From Micractinium sp. NFX-FRZ (lineage: Eukaryota > Chlorophyta > Trebouxiophyceae > Chlorellales > Chlorellaceae), in assembly GCA_029339195.1 (NCBI GenBank), contig JAPTJF010000575.1:1-34245 (forward strand): 34,245 nt of DNA, read 5' to 3'. The stretch's first letter is position 1, and every line of letters begins with the position of its first letter. The position numbers were made by a program, and so were the translations under genes. Below, in pieces: positions 20,103 to 30,700 of this stretch. A model generated the notes under the pieces. That model was not told the origin of the DNA. It worked only from the letters and a program-made list of their open reading frames with translations, and did no database searches.

Positions 20103-20896
20103 GCTGTTGTCTAGCAGCGACTGTTTTGGTTTTGCCACAAGGGGGAGGGGACAAAGGAAGGGGATGTTGTGGGATACCGGGAAGCACCTGCCGGCTGGCC
20201 GACGGCGCCGGCCGGGGGACAGGCTGGGACCCAGCCAACAAGCTAGCGGAGGTGCGCATTGGCGACACGGTGAGCGCAGCGCCAGCAGAAGTAGCTGGCA
20301 CATGGGTGGCTGGGCGGGTGGGTGGCTTGATCATTCATCACCGGCGCCGCCGACGCCTCCCGCCGGTGGACAGCACCCCGGCTGGGGCAGCCGACCGACC
20401 CGGACTGCCCTTGCCAACACAATGCCCTCTTAATCACCGACAGAGGACTATCGGGCCGGCGAGACACGGCCCAGAGGTCTACCGGACCGGAAAGGGCGGA
20501 GAGGTCCTTTGGTTGCAAGTATGTAGGGGTGGTGAGAGCGGGTGGTATCAGAGTGCAGAGATTCTGCCAATGCTTAAAGCGTGGGCATCAGCGCGTTATC
20601 TAACTCTGCAGACATGACGCGACGCAACGCGACACGCGGCCCCTCAGGTGCGATTGGCCTGGTCACCCTGAGGGGAAGATCGCACATTGAAACTTAAGGC
20701 TGGGGAGTCGAGAACGTGATCAACAGACGCCGCTGCCGCCCGCTGAAGGTGCAGGACCGTCTGGACAGCCTGGCAGGGCGGCCACCACTCCAGCTGTGGA
20801 CCTAACAATGTTCTGAACGGCAGTTACCGTGCATCCATTCACAGACCAAGATTGAAAGGTCTGTGGCAATCTGAAGCGGCGACAGTGGGGCGAACC
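20103..20896. promoter_or_regulatory. divergent spacer between the Cys-rich gene and transporter 2
   Basis: About 790 bp separate the start codons of two genes reading apart. It should hold both promoters and 5' UTRs. CGACGCGACGCAACGCGACACGCG-like CG-rich sequence lies near 20615-20640, flanked by a relatively AT-rich stretch at 20640-20720. No ORF here carries motifs. Regulation by a shared element is possible only by position. Confidence 0.45.
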
Positions 20897-21179
20897 ATGT
20901 CGCTGCGCCTGGCCTGCAGCAGTAGCAGCCTTCTTTGTGAATGGAGGCCATCTAAACAACGTCATGGACTTACGAGTGCACTCGAGCGGCCTACAAGTGC
21001 GCCAAAACCCACTTGGCGGCCGGAGTGCGCGACTCCGCCAGCCAGCCGCGGTCACGTGGCACGAGCTGCACGCCGGAGGACTCTAAAGGCCGCTGCCAAT
21101 TCGGGAGAGGCGCAGGCGGCACCAGAAGTAGCACCGCCGCCGCCGCCGCCGCCGCCAGCAGCACCACAGGAGGAGCAGA

Positions 21180-21214
<35 letters not shown>

Positions 21215-23581
21215 CCCTCCCCCGGCGCCGCCACCGGGCTAGCCTACCTGCTGCTAGTGGCGCTCCTGTGGGGCAGCTACACACCCGCCCTCAGGTAAGG
21301 ACAGGTGAGGTGCTGCTCCTATGGGAAGCTAGCTGCTGCCGGCCTGCCGGGTGGCAGCATGACACCCTGTACCCCGAACCTCGCCTGTTCATGCGTCCCC
21401 TCCTCTGCGACTGCTGCCTGCACCTGCATGCTTTCATCTGCACCGACGCCCTTCTCCCATGCCCCCTGCACTGCGCGCCCGCTGGCCCGCCGCTGCGCAG
21501 GCTGGCGTACAGCCTGCCTGGGCCGCCCACTCCCGTGGCACTCACCGCTGCCAGCGGGGTGATAGAGCTGATCGTTCTTCTGGCAGCCCTGGTGCTGAGC
21601 TCCTCCGGCGGGGCACGTCGGGTCATTGCCACGTCGGAGGATCAGCAGCACCAGCAGCAGCAGCAGTCACGAATTGAGCAGCAGGCGCAGCAGGCGCAGC
21701 AGGCGCAGCAGCAGCAGGCGCAAGAGCAGCAGGCGCAGCAGACGCAGCAGGAGGGCAAGGCTGACGAGCTTGCCGGCAGCACAGCCATGCCCGGATCGAC
21801 CCTGCTGCTGCTGGGGCTGCCTGCGGCGGTGCTGGCGGGCATCGAGATAGGGTGAGAGCGCTGCTGCGCAGCCGAGCACCTTGCTGCCAGCCGCCTTTGC
21901 TGCCCGCCTGGCCCCTCCCTCCCTTTGTTCCTGCGTACCGCTGCCAGCATGAGCCGCAAGGGTCACTGGGGTACTTTTGGAGTCGGCAAGCTTGCCCACA
22001 GGATTCTTACACAGTCGGCAAGCCCGCCTTTGCTGCGCGCTGCCTGCAGGGGCTACAACACGGTCGGCACCCTGAGCCAGATTTCCGGGCTGTCGGTACG
22101 TCTGACCAGCGAGCGGGGCAGTGCTGGCAGTTGATGCCCCTGCAATTGACGCACAACAACAACGCAGTCTGTGGTGCTGGTTGCGATGTGGAGGATGCAG
22201 GCACCTTGCTCGGGAGCAGTAGCAGCATTACCGCGATGTTGCTTGCTTGCATCCCCACGCGCCGGCCCACTCACCCGGCGCCGGCCCGCTCACCCCACTG
22301 CCTTGTGCGCCGGCATGTGCTGCCTCCTGCCTCCCTGCCTTCCACAGATGACAACCGCCGCCCGAGGCGCCTTCCTCATCCAAGCATCCACCCTGTTCAC
22401 CCCCATCCTTTCTTCCCTGGCTGGCTCGGCGCCTGCCAGGTCAGCACCCCTGCCTTGCCCGCCTCCTGGCCCGTCCGCCTTTGGCCCGCTGCCTGCCAGC
22501 ATGCCTGCCGCAGCCGGGCAGCTTTAATCAGGCGCCTCAGCCCCTTCCCATCTCTACCGCCGCCCATCAGCCTCCACCAACCACCTCTTCGCGAATGCTG
22601 CCCTGCAGGTCCGTCTGGCTGGGCAGCCTGATCGCCTTTGCTGGCACCCTCATCATCACTTCTGACCAAGCCAGCGGCGGCGGTGACATGGCAGCAGCTG
22701 GTGCTGATGTGGTGGCTGACGTGGCGTCGGCTGGCGCCGATGCCGTGACATCAGCAGCTGTATCAGCAACAGCAGGCATTGGCCTGCCGTTGGGGGACGC
22801 CCTCACCCTGGCCGCCGCCCTGTGCTACTCTGCCGACACCGTGCGCATACCAGTGTGGGCGGTACGGTACCGCGTGCCAGCTGTCCAGCTGGCGCTGGGC
22901 AAGGCAGTGGCCCTCACGGCAGTGGCTGCCGCTGGGCTGGCCCTGCAAGCGGCGCAGCTGGCAGGGGAGGGGCAGGCGCTGGGCACGCTGTGGCCCGGGT
23001 GGCGGCAGCCAGAGGGCTGGGCGCTCGTCATGTGGGCGGCGCTGGGCCCCGGGGCGCTAGCAAGCGTGCTACACGTCAAGGTGACAGCCGGCCTGGGGTT
23101 GCCTGTGTGCACAACCCTGACATGCTGCATGTGCGTGCTGCATTTGGGTGCTTGCTGTGCCCAGTATTCGTGCGGAGCGTGATGTTGCTGACGTGTGCTT
23201 GGCACGTGGCCTCCCCTGCTGCTTGCTGCGGTGTCATGTGTCTGCCACTGTAGCGGCAGCAATGAGTGCTGATGGTGCCGCTGGTCAGCTGAGCAGCTGT
23301 GCCACTTCCAACCCTTGAGGCAGAGTGGGGAATTACCCCTCAAGTGCCTGCGCCTCCGCCTGCCTGCCCGCCACACCATGCAGGGCCAGAGCCTGGTGTC
23401 CCCCACCGCCGCCCAAATCGTGTTTTGCAGCGTGCCGCTGTGCTCTGCACTGCTGGCGGCAGCGGTACTGCCTGGCGAGCCAGTGGGCACGGCCACGTGG
23501 CTGGGCGGCGCTGTGGTGGCGGCAGCAGGGCTGGTGGCATCGCTGGGACGCACACGTGCTGGGCAGGAGACGCGCCCGTGA
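20897..23581 (+). CDS. EamA/DMT-superfamily transporter, copy 2, probably plastid-targeted
   Basis: This is a paralogue of the transporter at 7825. Exons are 20897-21294, 21501-21851, 22050-22095, 22348-22439, 22609-23080 and 23384-23581, giving 518 residues. Shared motifs include LLWGSYTPALR, RLAYSLPGPP, YNTVGTLSQISGLS, ARGAFLIQASTLFTP, LCYSADTVRIPVWAVRYR and QSLVSPTAAQIVFCSVPL. The first 70 residues are rich in Ser, Arg and Ala and poor in acidic residues (MSLRLACSSSSLL...), with RRRTLKAAA as a possible cleavage region, so a chloroplast transit peptide is likely. P8 and Q10 runs follow, before helix 1. The loop after helix 2 carries a Q/A-rich insertion at residues 179-216. A 198-bp intron after EIG has no counterpart in copy 1. 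Substrate is unknown; an inner-envelope location is inference. It converges on the oxidase gene. Confidence 0.88.
21640..21755 (+). repeat. CAG/GCG-rich repeat coding a Q/A-rich loop in transporter 2
   Basis: Irregular CAGCAG and CAGGCG units encode a low-complexity QQAQQAQQAQ-type loop between helices 2 and 3. It stands at the position where transporter 1 has its own polyglutamine insertion, but its sequence is too different to be a simple inherited copy. Confidence 0.8.
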
Positions 23582-24128
23582 GGCACACTCTCGCCATGTT
23601 GTGGTTCATTTCCATGTTGCACCAATATGTGTTCTTTCCAGGGCGACTTGTAGCACGGAGTTGAGAGACCATGCAACCAGGTGCGCGCAGCGCCTGCAGC
23701 GCTGTGTGTCAGGGTGTGCCCGGCATGGGCCGTGCCGCCTGTGTGCTGGTTGCCACCTTCCGGCAGGAGCGAGGCACTCTATTCTGCTGCTCTGCTGGCA
23801 AGGAAGCATGCTGCACTGGCTCACTTTACAAGCACCCACAGCAGGCGAAAGTCAGTATACATGTATACAAAGAGTGAATGGTATATAGATGCAAGACGAG
23901 TGCACCGCAACCGTCGGTGACGACGGTAGGAAATAGACGCACACTGCCAGACATTGGCAGCTGTACACAACCGTGTGCATGCTGCAACCCAAGTCAGGTA
24001 CTGCTCCTCAACATTCGGCCAAGTACCTTCCTGGTGCCAGTGCTGCCCAGCTTGGGCTGCCCCGTCCTGCTGTGCGCCTGTACATGCTGGCACAGGGCCG
24101 CAGCTTCCGGCTGACTTCCATCATCGGC
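23582..24128. other. intergenic: convergent 3' regions of transporter 2 and the oxidase
   Basis: A 547-bp spacer between converging genes. It contains the oxidase TGTAA and a perfect 14-bp palindrome GTATACATGTATAC at 23855-23868. No plus-strand TGTAA for the transporter was seen. No exon is supported. Confidence 0.5.
23826..23830 (-). terminator. TGTAA polyadenylation signal of the multicopper oxidase
   Basis: TGTAA on the minus strand about 300 nt after the oxidase stop codon. The assignment rests on the motif and its distance. Confidence 0.5.
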
Positions 24129-27100
24129 TCAATAGGTCCCCGGCACCACCGCCACCCAGCTGGCATTCGCAGCAGGCTGCCTGTTGCCGGTGATGCCGGG
24201 GGCTTGCCACTTCACTATCTGCACGGTCCGGCGTGCGCAGCATGCACGGCAGGCGATGGCCGTGAGCAGCAGGCATGGGAGTGGGGGAGTAGGGAAGGGC
24301 CGCAGGCTGCGGTGGGCAATGCTCCTGCAGGAACGCAACCCGCCCAGCCTCCACCACCCGACTGACCCGACTCTCTTCACTCCAGGAAGATGTGAAACGC
24401 TGTAAGGGCTACAGACTGGACACATGGCACAGCCTGCCTGCGCGGAGCTTGATGCAACCCCTCCATTCTGCCCAGCCCACCCCAGCCAGCCACCTTCATG
24501 CAGCCGGTATCCTGCATAGGAGGCGAAGGTGCATACATACTTCGTGAGAGCGGCTGTCCTTAAGCGGCTGCACATAAGCAGCTGCCCTTAAGCGGCTGGT
24601 CGGCTGGCTGCGTGACCAGAAGCAGGTGCAGCAGCGACAGTGGCGTCCAGCCAGCTTGCTTGCTTGCGTCCTGCTGGCTCCGTGGACCCTAAATGTGATT
24701 GCAACTGCTTAATTGACATTACTTCTTCGCCTGCTTGCTGGCTGGCTGGCTCACCTCGTGCATAAGGAAGTGGCAGTGGGTGACAGAGTACCCGGTCCAG
24801 GGCCTGCCAGTGTGCGTGGGGGGAGTGGAGAGGTGCCGAGAACAGTTGAGAGAGGACACAAGCGGAAGAGGAACGACTGTGCACACCCCTCAGCGCTGCT
24901 GCATGGGGCACCTGTCGGTGCAATGCCCCCTCTTCCTGCCCCTTTCTCACTGCCCCTGCCCCGCTTTCGAGGAGTCATCCACATATGGCTGCCAAGTCCT
25001 GTGCCGCTGCAGGCATGTACGAGCCTCGCTGCCTCCAAATCCGCTGTGTGCGCCCCAAGTCAAGCCTGCCCAAGCCGAGTAAAGTTATGTCGAGCATGGC
25101 TTAGTCAAGCATCTGTAGTCAAGCATCTGTAGCGCACTCACCCTGGCTGGAAGCGCACGGCAGCAGAGCCCCCCCTGTGGGAGGGTGCTGGTATCATCAG
25201 GGTGTCGTGAAAGTCTCCAACCTGTCGGAAAGAAAGAAAGAAAAAAGAGAGTGACCTGGGAGAGCAGCAGCCACGAGCGTGCAGGGATCAGCCGAGCACA
25301 GTGCTGCTTAGCAGGACCGAGGATGCAGCGGCTGCCTTCAGCATTCGGCAGGCAGGGGGAGCTCTTGCCTGGAAGTAGGGAGTGAGGGCTGCCCAGGCAG
25401 CCAGGTTGGCGGGGGAGGCGGAGGGCTGCAGGCAGGGCGGGGAGAAGACGTGAGGGTTGGCCCGTGGTGAATGCAAGCCACGACATTCATAACAACAATG
25501 TGCCACTACAAGAGTGATAACGCATGTAACGCCGCGCTGGGAATGCACGCCGCAATGTATGCCGAAAGCTGCCCTGGCCATGCCCCACCTTAGCCATGCC
25601 CAGTGCCAGAGCGTCCTTCAAGGCGGTCAGAGCATCCTCTTTATCCTGACGCAGGCCACGCCTGCCTGCCATGGCGCCCGGGCCGGCACCGGCCTGCCCC
25701 TGCCCCGCGCCCCTGCCCCTGCCCTGCTGAGGTGTCGTCCCCTGAACCAGAGCAGGCAGTGCTGCGATCTGGAAGGGCACGGTGTGCAGGTGGTGCGGGT
25801 GGAATCCCACAAATCCAAGGGTCCACTCAACCACGCTCCCCAGAGGGGCCAGCAGGGGCGACGCTGCTCGGCAGGCAGGCAGGCAGGCAGGCGGGGCGGG
25901 CAGGCGGGCAGACGGGGATGGGTGTCACCCGGCGACGGGGGATGGGTGGGCAAAGCCTTGCTGGCACGCAACGCAACGCAACGTTACACGGACTGCTGCT
26001 GGACCGCTGCAAACCGGTGAGTGGCACCGATTTTTGCACCACGTGGCAGACATGCAGGGCTGCAGCAGGGGCAGTGCTCAGCTCGCTGGCTGGCTGGCTG
26101 GCTGGCGGGCGGGCGGGCGGGCGGGCTGGCTCACGGTCAGGGATGCTGAAGGGCTGCCCGTTGACGTAGCAGTCCTCCGAAGGGATGGCTGGGTCAACGG
26201 GCGAGAAGAGGACGATGTCCCGGGTCACCTGCAACAGGATACAAGGACACACAAGACACGCCGCATGCCGGCAGCTGACTAGGGTTTGTTGAGCGTGCTG
26301 TGATTGAGGCCCACCGGTGCAAGCTTGATCAGGGAGAGGTCGGACCACCCGCGGCATCCTTGCACGATGCAGGCGACTGAAAGACGGAGCAGGGCAGTAG
26401 GAGGAGAGGCAGGTGCTGAGGCGTGCTGCGGCTCCCTTCGGCGCTCCGGCGGACGCGCACCTTGCCGGCTGCGCCAGCAGCGGACAGCGCGGCATCGCTC
26501 AAGTCAGCAACGTAGCTGGGGCGCAGGGGCTTGCAGCTCTCGTACTGCAACATGGGCGGGGTGGGGCAGGCCTCTCGGGTTTGGGTTTGGAAGTGCCATT
26601 TGGTCAGAGAGAGAGAGAGAGCAACAGCCAGCAGGCCAGGGGCTGTAAGGTTGCCGGCATGGCGAGACTTATCTGACCTCAGTAGCCTGCCTTCTTCACA
26701 ACATGCAACAGCAGTGACTGCCCGGCTTGCCTGCAGCTCCTGCGGTGCCTGCCTGCCGCTGCCCTCGATCCTCACAGTGGCTACGACAGGCTGCGTCAGC
26801 ACCGTGCAGCTGGGCACCTCACACATGGGGGTGGGCTGTGACAGGGCCCCAAAGCCGCTGGACAGCAGCGCCTGCACGGCAGCAGGGGCAGGCACCGAGC
26901 CAGGACCTTGATCAACCCTGCTCTCACACTGCTTGGATTAGAGGCGGCCTCCTGGGCATCAACCATGCGCACGTCAAACCCGTGCCAGGCTGGGCGCAAT
27001 ACATAAAGAAGGGGAGGCAAGGCAGGGCAGGGCCCACCTCAGCGCCTGGCGGTCCAGTGCAGCGCACAAGCACGTCCGCCCTGCCGCCTGGCGGCAGCAT

Positions 27101-30100
27101 CAGGTGGGGCACGCTTCTGGGGATCTGCAGAGCGCACGGCGGGAACAGGCACAGGCATGCTGTGTTGGGCAGCACAGCTGGAAACAGCACCACTTGCTCA
27201 CATGTGCAGGGCAGGGTTGGCATATCCAGGGCGGGAAGCAGCGTTAACTTGTGTTAAACTGCAGCAGCACCCACTGGGCAGTACCAACCTTCATGAGGAA
27301 GATGCCGTCTTTGCCCAGCAGCGCCAGCTCGCACGCGGCCACCGCAGGCGTCGCCTGCTTGGCGGCACTGTCGCTGGAAGCAGCAGCCGCCGACTGGGGC
27401 GGCTCGAGAGTCAAGTCAACGTATCGGTTGTACGCTGCAGCCATGCGTGCCACAGCAGGATGGTGGTGTCAGCCCGTAAACAGAGCACCCCTCCCCAGAT
27501 GTGGCGGATGGGCAGCGGGCCTGCTGGCGCATTCACGCATGCACGCATGCGGCAGGCTGACGCACCCGGCTGGTTGGATCTATGTTGGGGAGCCTGCCCG
27601 CCCACCTGCATACACCAGCTGCCAGCGCTGCCACTCCCCGCTGCGCAGGCGGATGATGGGCGCGTGGCCGCCGTTGATCGTCAGCAGGGCTGCAGGCAAG
27701 CAGGAAGGCAGGCAGGCAGGCAGGCGGAGGGGGCAGGATCAGCGGCCCCAACCACAGCCTTGCGCATGCACGGCCAGGCGGGACAGGAGAAAGCAACAGA
27801 GGCACGGCCCCACAGCCCCAGCTCAAGCCCCACCTTGGCCTGCAGAGGAGAAGGCGGCCCCCGCCGGGTTGTCGTCACAGCAGGTTGGGTTGGGTGGGAT
27901 GCTTTTCTCAGCGATGTCTGGGTACGAATCAGGCGCCCACTCCCCATCCGTGCCCTTGTCAAACAGCCACGACTCTAGGATGAGGATGCGCTCCTGCCGT
28001 GCACACACCGTGGGGGCAGGAGGGAGCAAGGGTTGAAGCAAGAACACTTGGCTGCCAGCTGGCTGCCAGCTGGCACGCTGCCGGCCGTTACACATTCATG
28101 GCACAATGGCGTCCTGCAAGTAGACGTTTCGCTTTGGACCACAGCAGGCCCAGCGGGAGCACGGCGGGCACGTGGCAGCAGCAGCAGCAGCAGCAGCAAG
28201 TCCTTGCCTGGGCTGCTTCCATGGCCTGCCGCACCGCCTGGCAGCCCTGAGGCTTCAGCAGCGCCCCTTCATTGCCCTCAACCCTCACGGCGGTCCTGGC
28301 TGCACCGCAGGCAAGCGGGTGGCATAAGCCCGGATCATGGGTTGCAGGGCAGGGCAGAGGGCCGCTCGAGTGGGTGCCGGGTGCCTCTCAGTGTGAAAGC
28401 ATGCAAGGAGCATTCACAGGCGGGCCTGAGCAAGTGGACCTTGCCAGCAGCAGCAGCAGCAGCAGCAGCGGGCTTGTGCCGGCAGGAATGGCGCTGCTCA
28501 AGCTTGCACCTGTGGCGGCGCCAATTGCGGCGCTCCCCATGAAGTGGGGGTGCATCCTGTGGGGAGGGCAGCAGGCACTGAGCAGGCACTGAGCAATATG
28601 TTGTGGGATATCAGTCGACGTCAGTTCAGGTGGATGCCCCAGCCTTTATGTGCCCCCCAGCTGCATGCACCTGCCGGTACCATGGGGAGCACCACGCTGC
28701 GGCTCACCAGTACACGCCGGGCATGTGGTAGCTGGGGACTTGGTAGGTGTAGGTCTGCTTCTGGCCTGCAGCGAATGCACGCACACCCGCTCGCATGGTC
28801 ATGGGGCACACACACCAAAGAGACACGATTGGATCGGGCGGCGCGGTAGTTGCCTTGCGCCCACAGCAGCGAGCTCAGCTGCCCCGCCCCCCACACACAG
28901 ATATAGCAGAAGAAGATGCAGCTAGAAGGCATGCGTGGAGGAGGCCAAGAGGACGGAAGGCCAGGAGGCACCAGTCAGCCGGCGTGCATGAGCGTGGGTG
29001 AGTAGCCATGCACCCAGCTGTCTCTTGTGGGTCTGTGCTGCAAGCTTCGTTGCGTAAAAACAGACTGTAAGCACGAACAAGCGAGCCCAGGGTTTGGTAG
29101 GAAGCCACACACCGGGGTCTAGCCTGACGAATGGGTTGTCGCCGCCATTGTACTCCACACCTTGCTCAGCCGCGTCGTGCTCTGGCTGCACACAGTGCAT
29201 GGTTGGGGCAGGTGTCGAAGGTGGCTGGGAAGGACGGGTAAGGGCGCAGAGGCACGCGGTCCCAAGGGGCAGAGCTGGCCAGCTAGCTGCCCGGGGCAGC
29301 AGGGCAGCAGGGCAGCAGCAACAGCCAGCCAGCATCGCGTGCAATGCCAGGCTGAAACGCAACCCTGCCGTATGACCCAGCACCGCGTTGCGTGCAAGGC
29401 CACGCCTCAAGCAACCCTGTCACGTGCCTGCTCCAGCACCCCTGTGTCGCTGAACACGCCATGCAAATGTAGGTTGGTGGTCTGTGGCAGCCTGCGCCAG
29501 GTGGGCGAGGCGGTCGCAGAGAAGAGAGGGAGGTGGGCTGCGCTCCCGCACCCCTCTGCCATGCACTCTACACTCATGCCACAAGGCGGCAGCGCGGGCG
29601 CAGCCACGCTGGCAGCCTGAGGCCTCAAGCGGTGACCCGAGTCTGACCCGCATGGCAATGGTGGGATCACACACGCAAGGCATGGTGGGATGGCTCTAAA
29701 TCTCACCTGAGCTTGCACATGAAATCTCGAGATTTCCATGAGCTCACCTGAGCTTGCACAAGGCATGGCGGGGTCTAAATCCCACCTGAGCTTGCACAAG
29801 GCATGGCGGGATGGATCTAAACCTCACCTGAGCTTGTTCAGAGTGTCCTCCCCCTCCAGCTCCTCTTCTGTGCCGGTTGAGGGCATGAGGCCGTTGGTCA
29901 GCGCCACCTGGAAGGCCTCACCCGCCTGCACCCTGCAGCATGCGCCCATGTTAAACTCAGATCGAAGCTAAGGAAAGGAAAGCAGCATGAAGGCACAGCT
30001 CTGCACAGCAGACGGCCTGTTGTGCGTCGGCAGGAGTTTTCGCTTCGGAGCTCTGGTTTCACTGCGCAGCACCCTTCTAACCAATGCGCCGTTGAGCAGA

Positions 30101-30700
30101 GAGCCTGCTCAGCAGCACCGGTGACTGTGCTGGCTTGCGGTCGGTGGCATGGCACGCGTGGCAGATGCTGCCGTGACACGTGACTTGCTGGCGAGCTCGC
30201 GCCACCCACCTGACTGTTGGCCCGCATGTGAAGACTGAGCCAGTGCGGTCGTCGCGGTACAGCTTGACTGTGGCGCTCAGCAGTGGCGGAGACCCGGGAG
30301 GGCCTTCAATCTGCACAGAATGTGCACAAGGTAGGTGTGCGGGCGCTGGCGGCGGGACCGGGCGGTGGAAGAAGTCGGGCAGTGGAAGAAGTCGGGCAGG
30401 CACGCACAGCCCACACGGCCTGCCCTTCCCCAGCCCCGGCTTTACATTGCCCCGCTTTGGGGTCACTCCACTGCAGGTGCGTTCCTGCCGGCACACCTGC
30501 ACAGGCGCGTCCACAAGCGTAATCGAAATGTTCCGTGGCCACCCGCTGCCGCCCTGCACGCTTCCAAAGCCGGGCAGCTCCTCAAGATTCGCCCCGTAAG
30601 GCAGGATGAGAGGCGCAGCGCTGCCGAGGCTCAGCAGCGTGAGCAGCAGCGCCAGCACCGCCGCAAGCCCCGCTCCGTGCGCCATAGTTTCGGCCGACAT
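24129..30700 (-). CDS. secreted multicopper oxidase, laccase/bilirubin-oxidase type
   Basis: Multicopper oxidases couple one-electron oxidation of phenols or metals to four-electron reduction of O2. Twenty exons join in frame to 683 residues: 30497-30700, 30210-30310, 29828-29932, 29428-29491, 29113-29185, 28708-28765, 28510-28556, 28208-28299, 27834-27993, 27606-27689, 27289-27434, 27038-27124, 26731-26871, 26461-26544, 26135-26228, 25589-25863, 25142-25221, 24755-24803, 24494-24511, 24129-24218. A signal peptide (LAAVLALLLTLLSLGSAA) leads. Copper ligands are LHLHG (H145, H147), WMHPHF (H204, H206), HPHHLH (H535, H538, H540) and HCHFLMHE (H641, C642, H643, H647). Other family segments include GVEYNGGDNPFVRL, YQVPSYHMPGVYW, GEWQRWQLVYA, LPPGGRADVLVRC and VGDFHDTLMIP. 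After HPHHLH there is a Gly/Arg-rich insertion of about 45 residues. The axial type-1 position falls on Cys652, with Met653 next. Donors of introns 4, 8 and 13 are GC. The exon 4 and 7-8 borders are the least certain. Confidence 0.9.
28173..28199. repeat. CAG trinucleotide repeat in oxidase intron 8
   Basis: About nine CAG units lie just inside intron 8, directly after the GC donor in the minus-strand transcript (as CTG). A second CAG run at 28446-28470 lies in intron 7. Both are noncoding. Confidence 0.8.
29695..29845 (-). repeat. tandem array of exon 3 end plus splice donor (oxidase intron 3)
   Basis: The exon 3 end reads AACAAGCTCAG|GTGAGG. Inside intron 3 the block GTGCAAGCTCAG|GTG(A/G)G recurs three more times, with plus-strand cores at 29783, 29745 and 29704, in units of about 38-42 bp. 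The units also share ATTTAGA and CCGCCATGCCTTGTG. One unit has been replaced in its middle by a perfect palindrome, GAAATCTCGAGATTTC at 29721-29736. All four donors are intact, but reading past the first runs at once into TGA (AG|G TGA). Confidence 0.88.
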
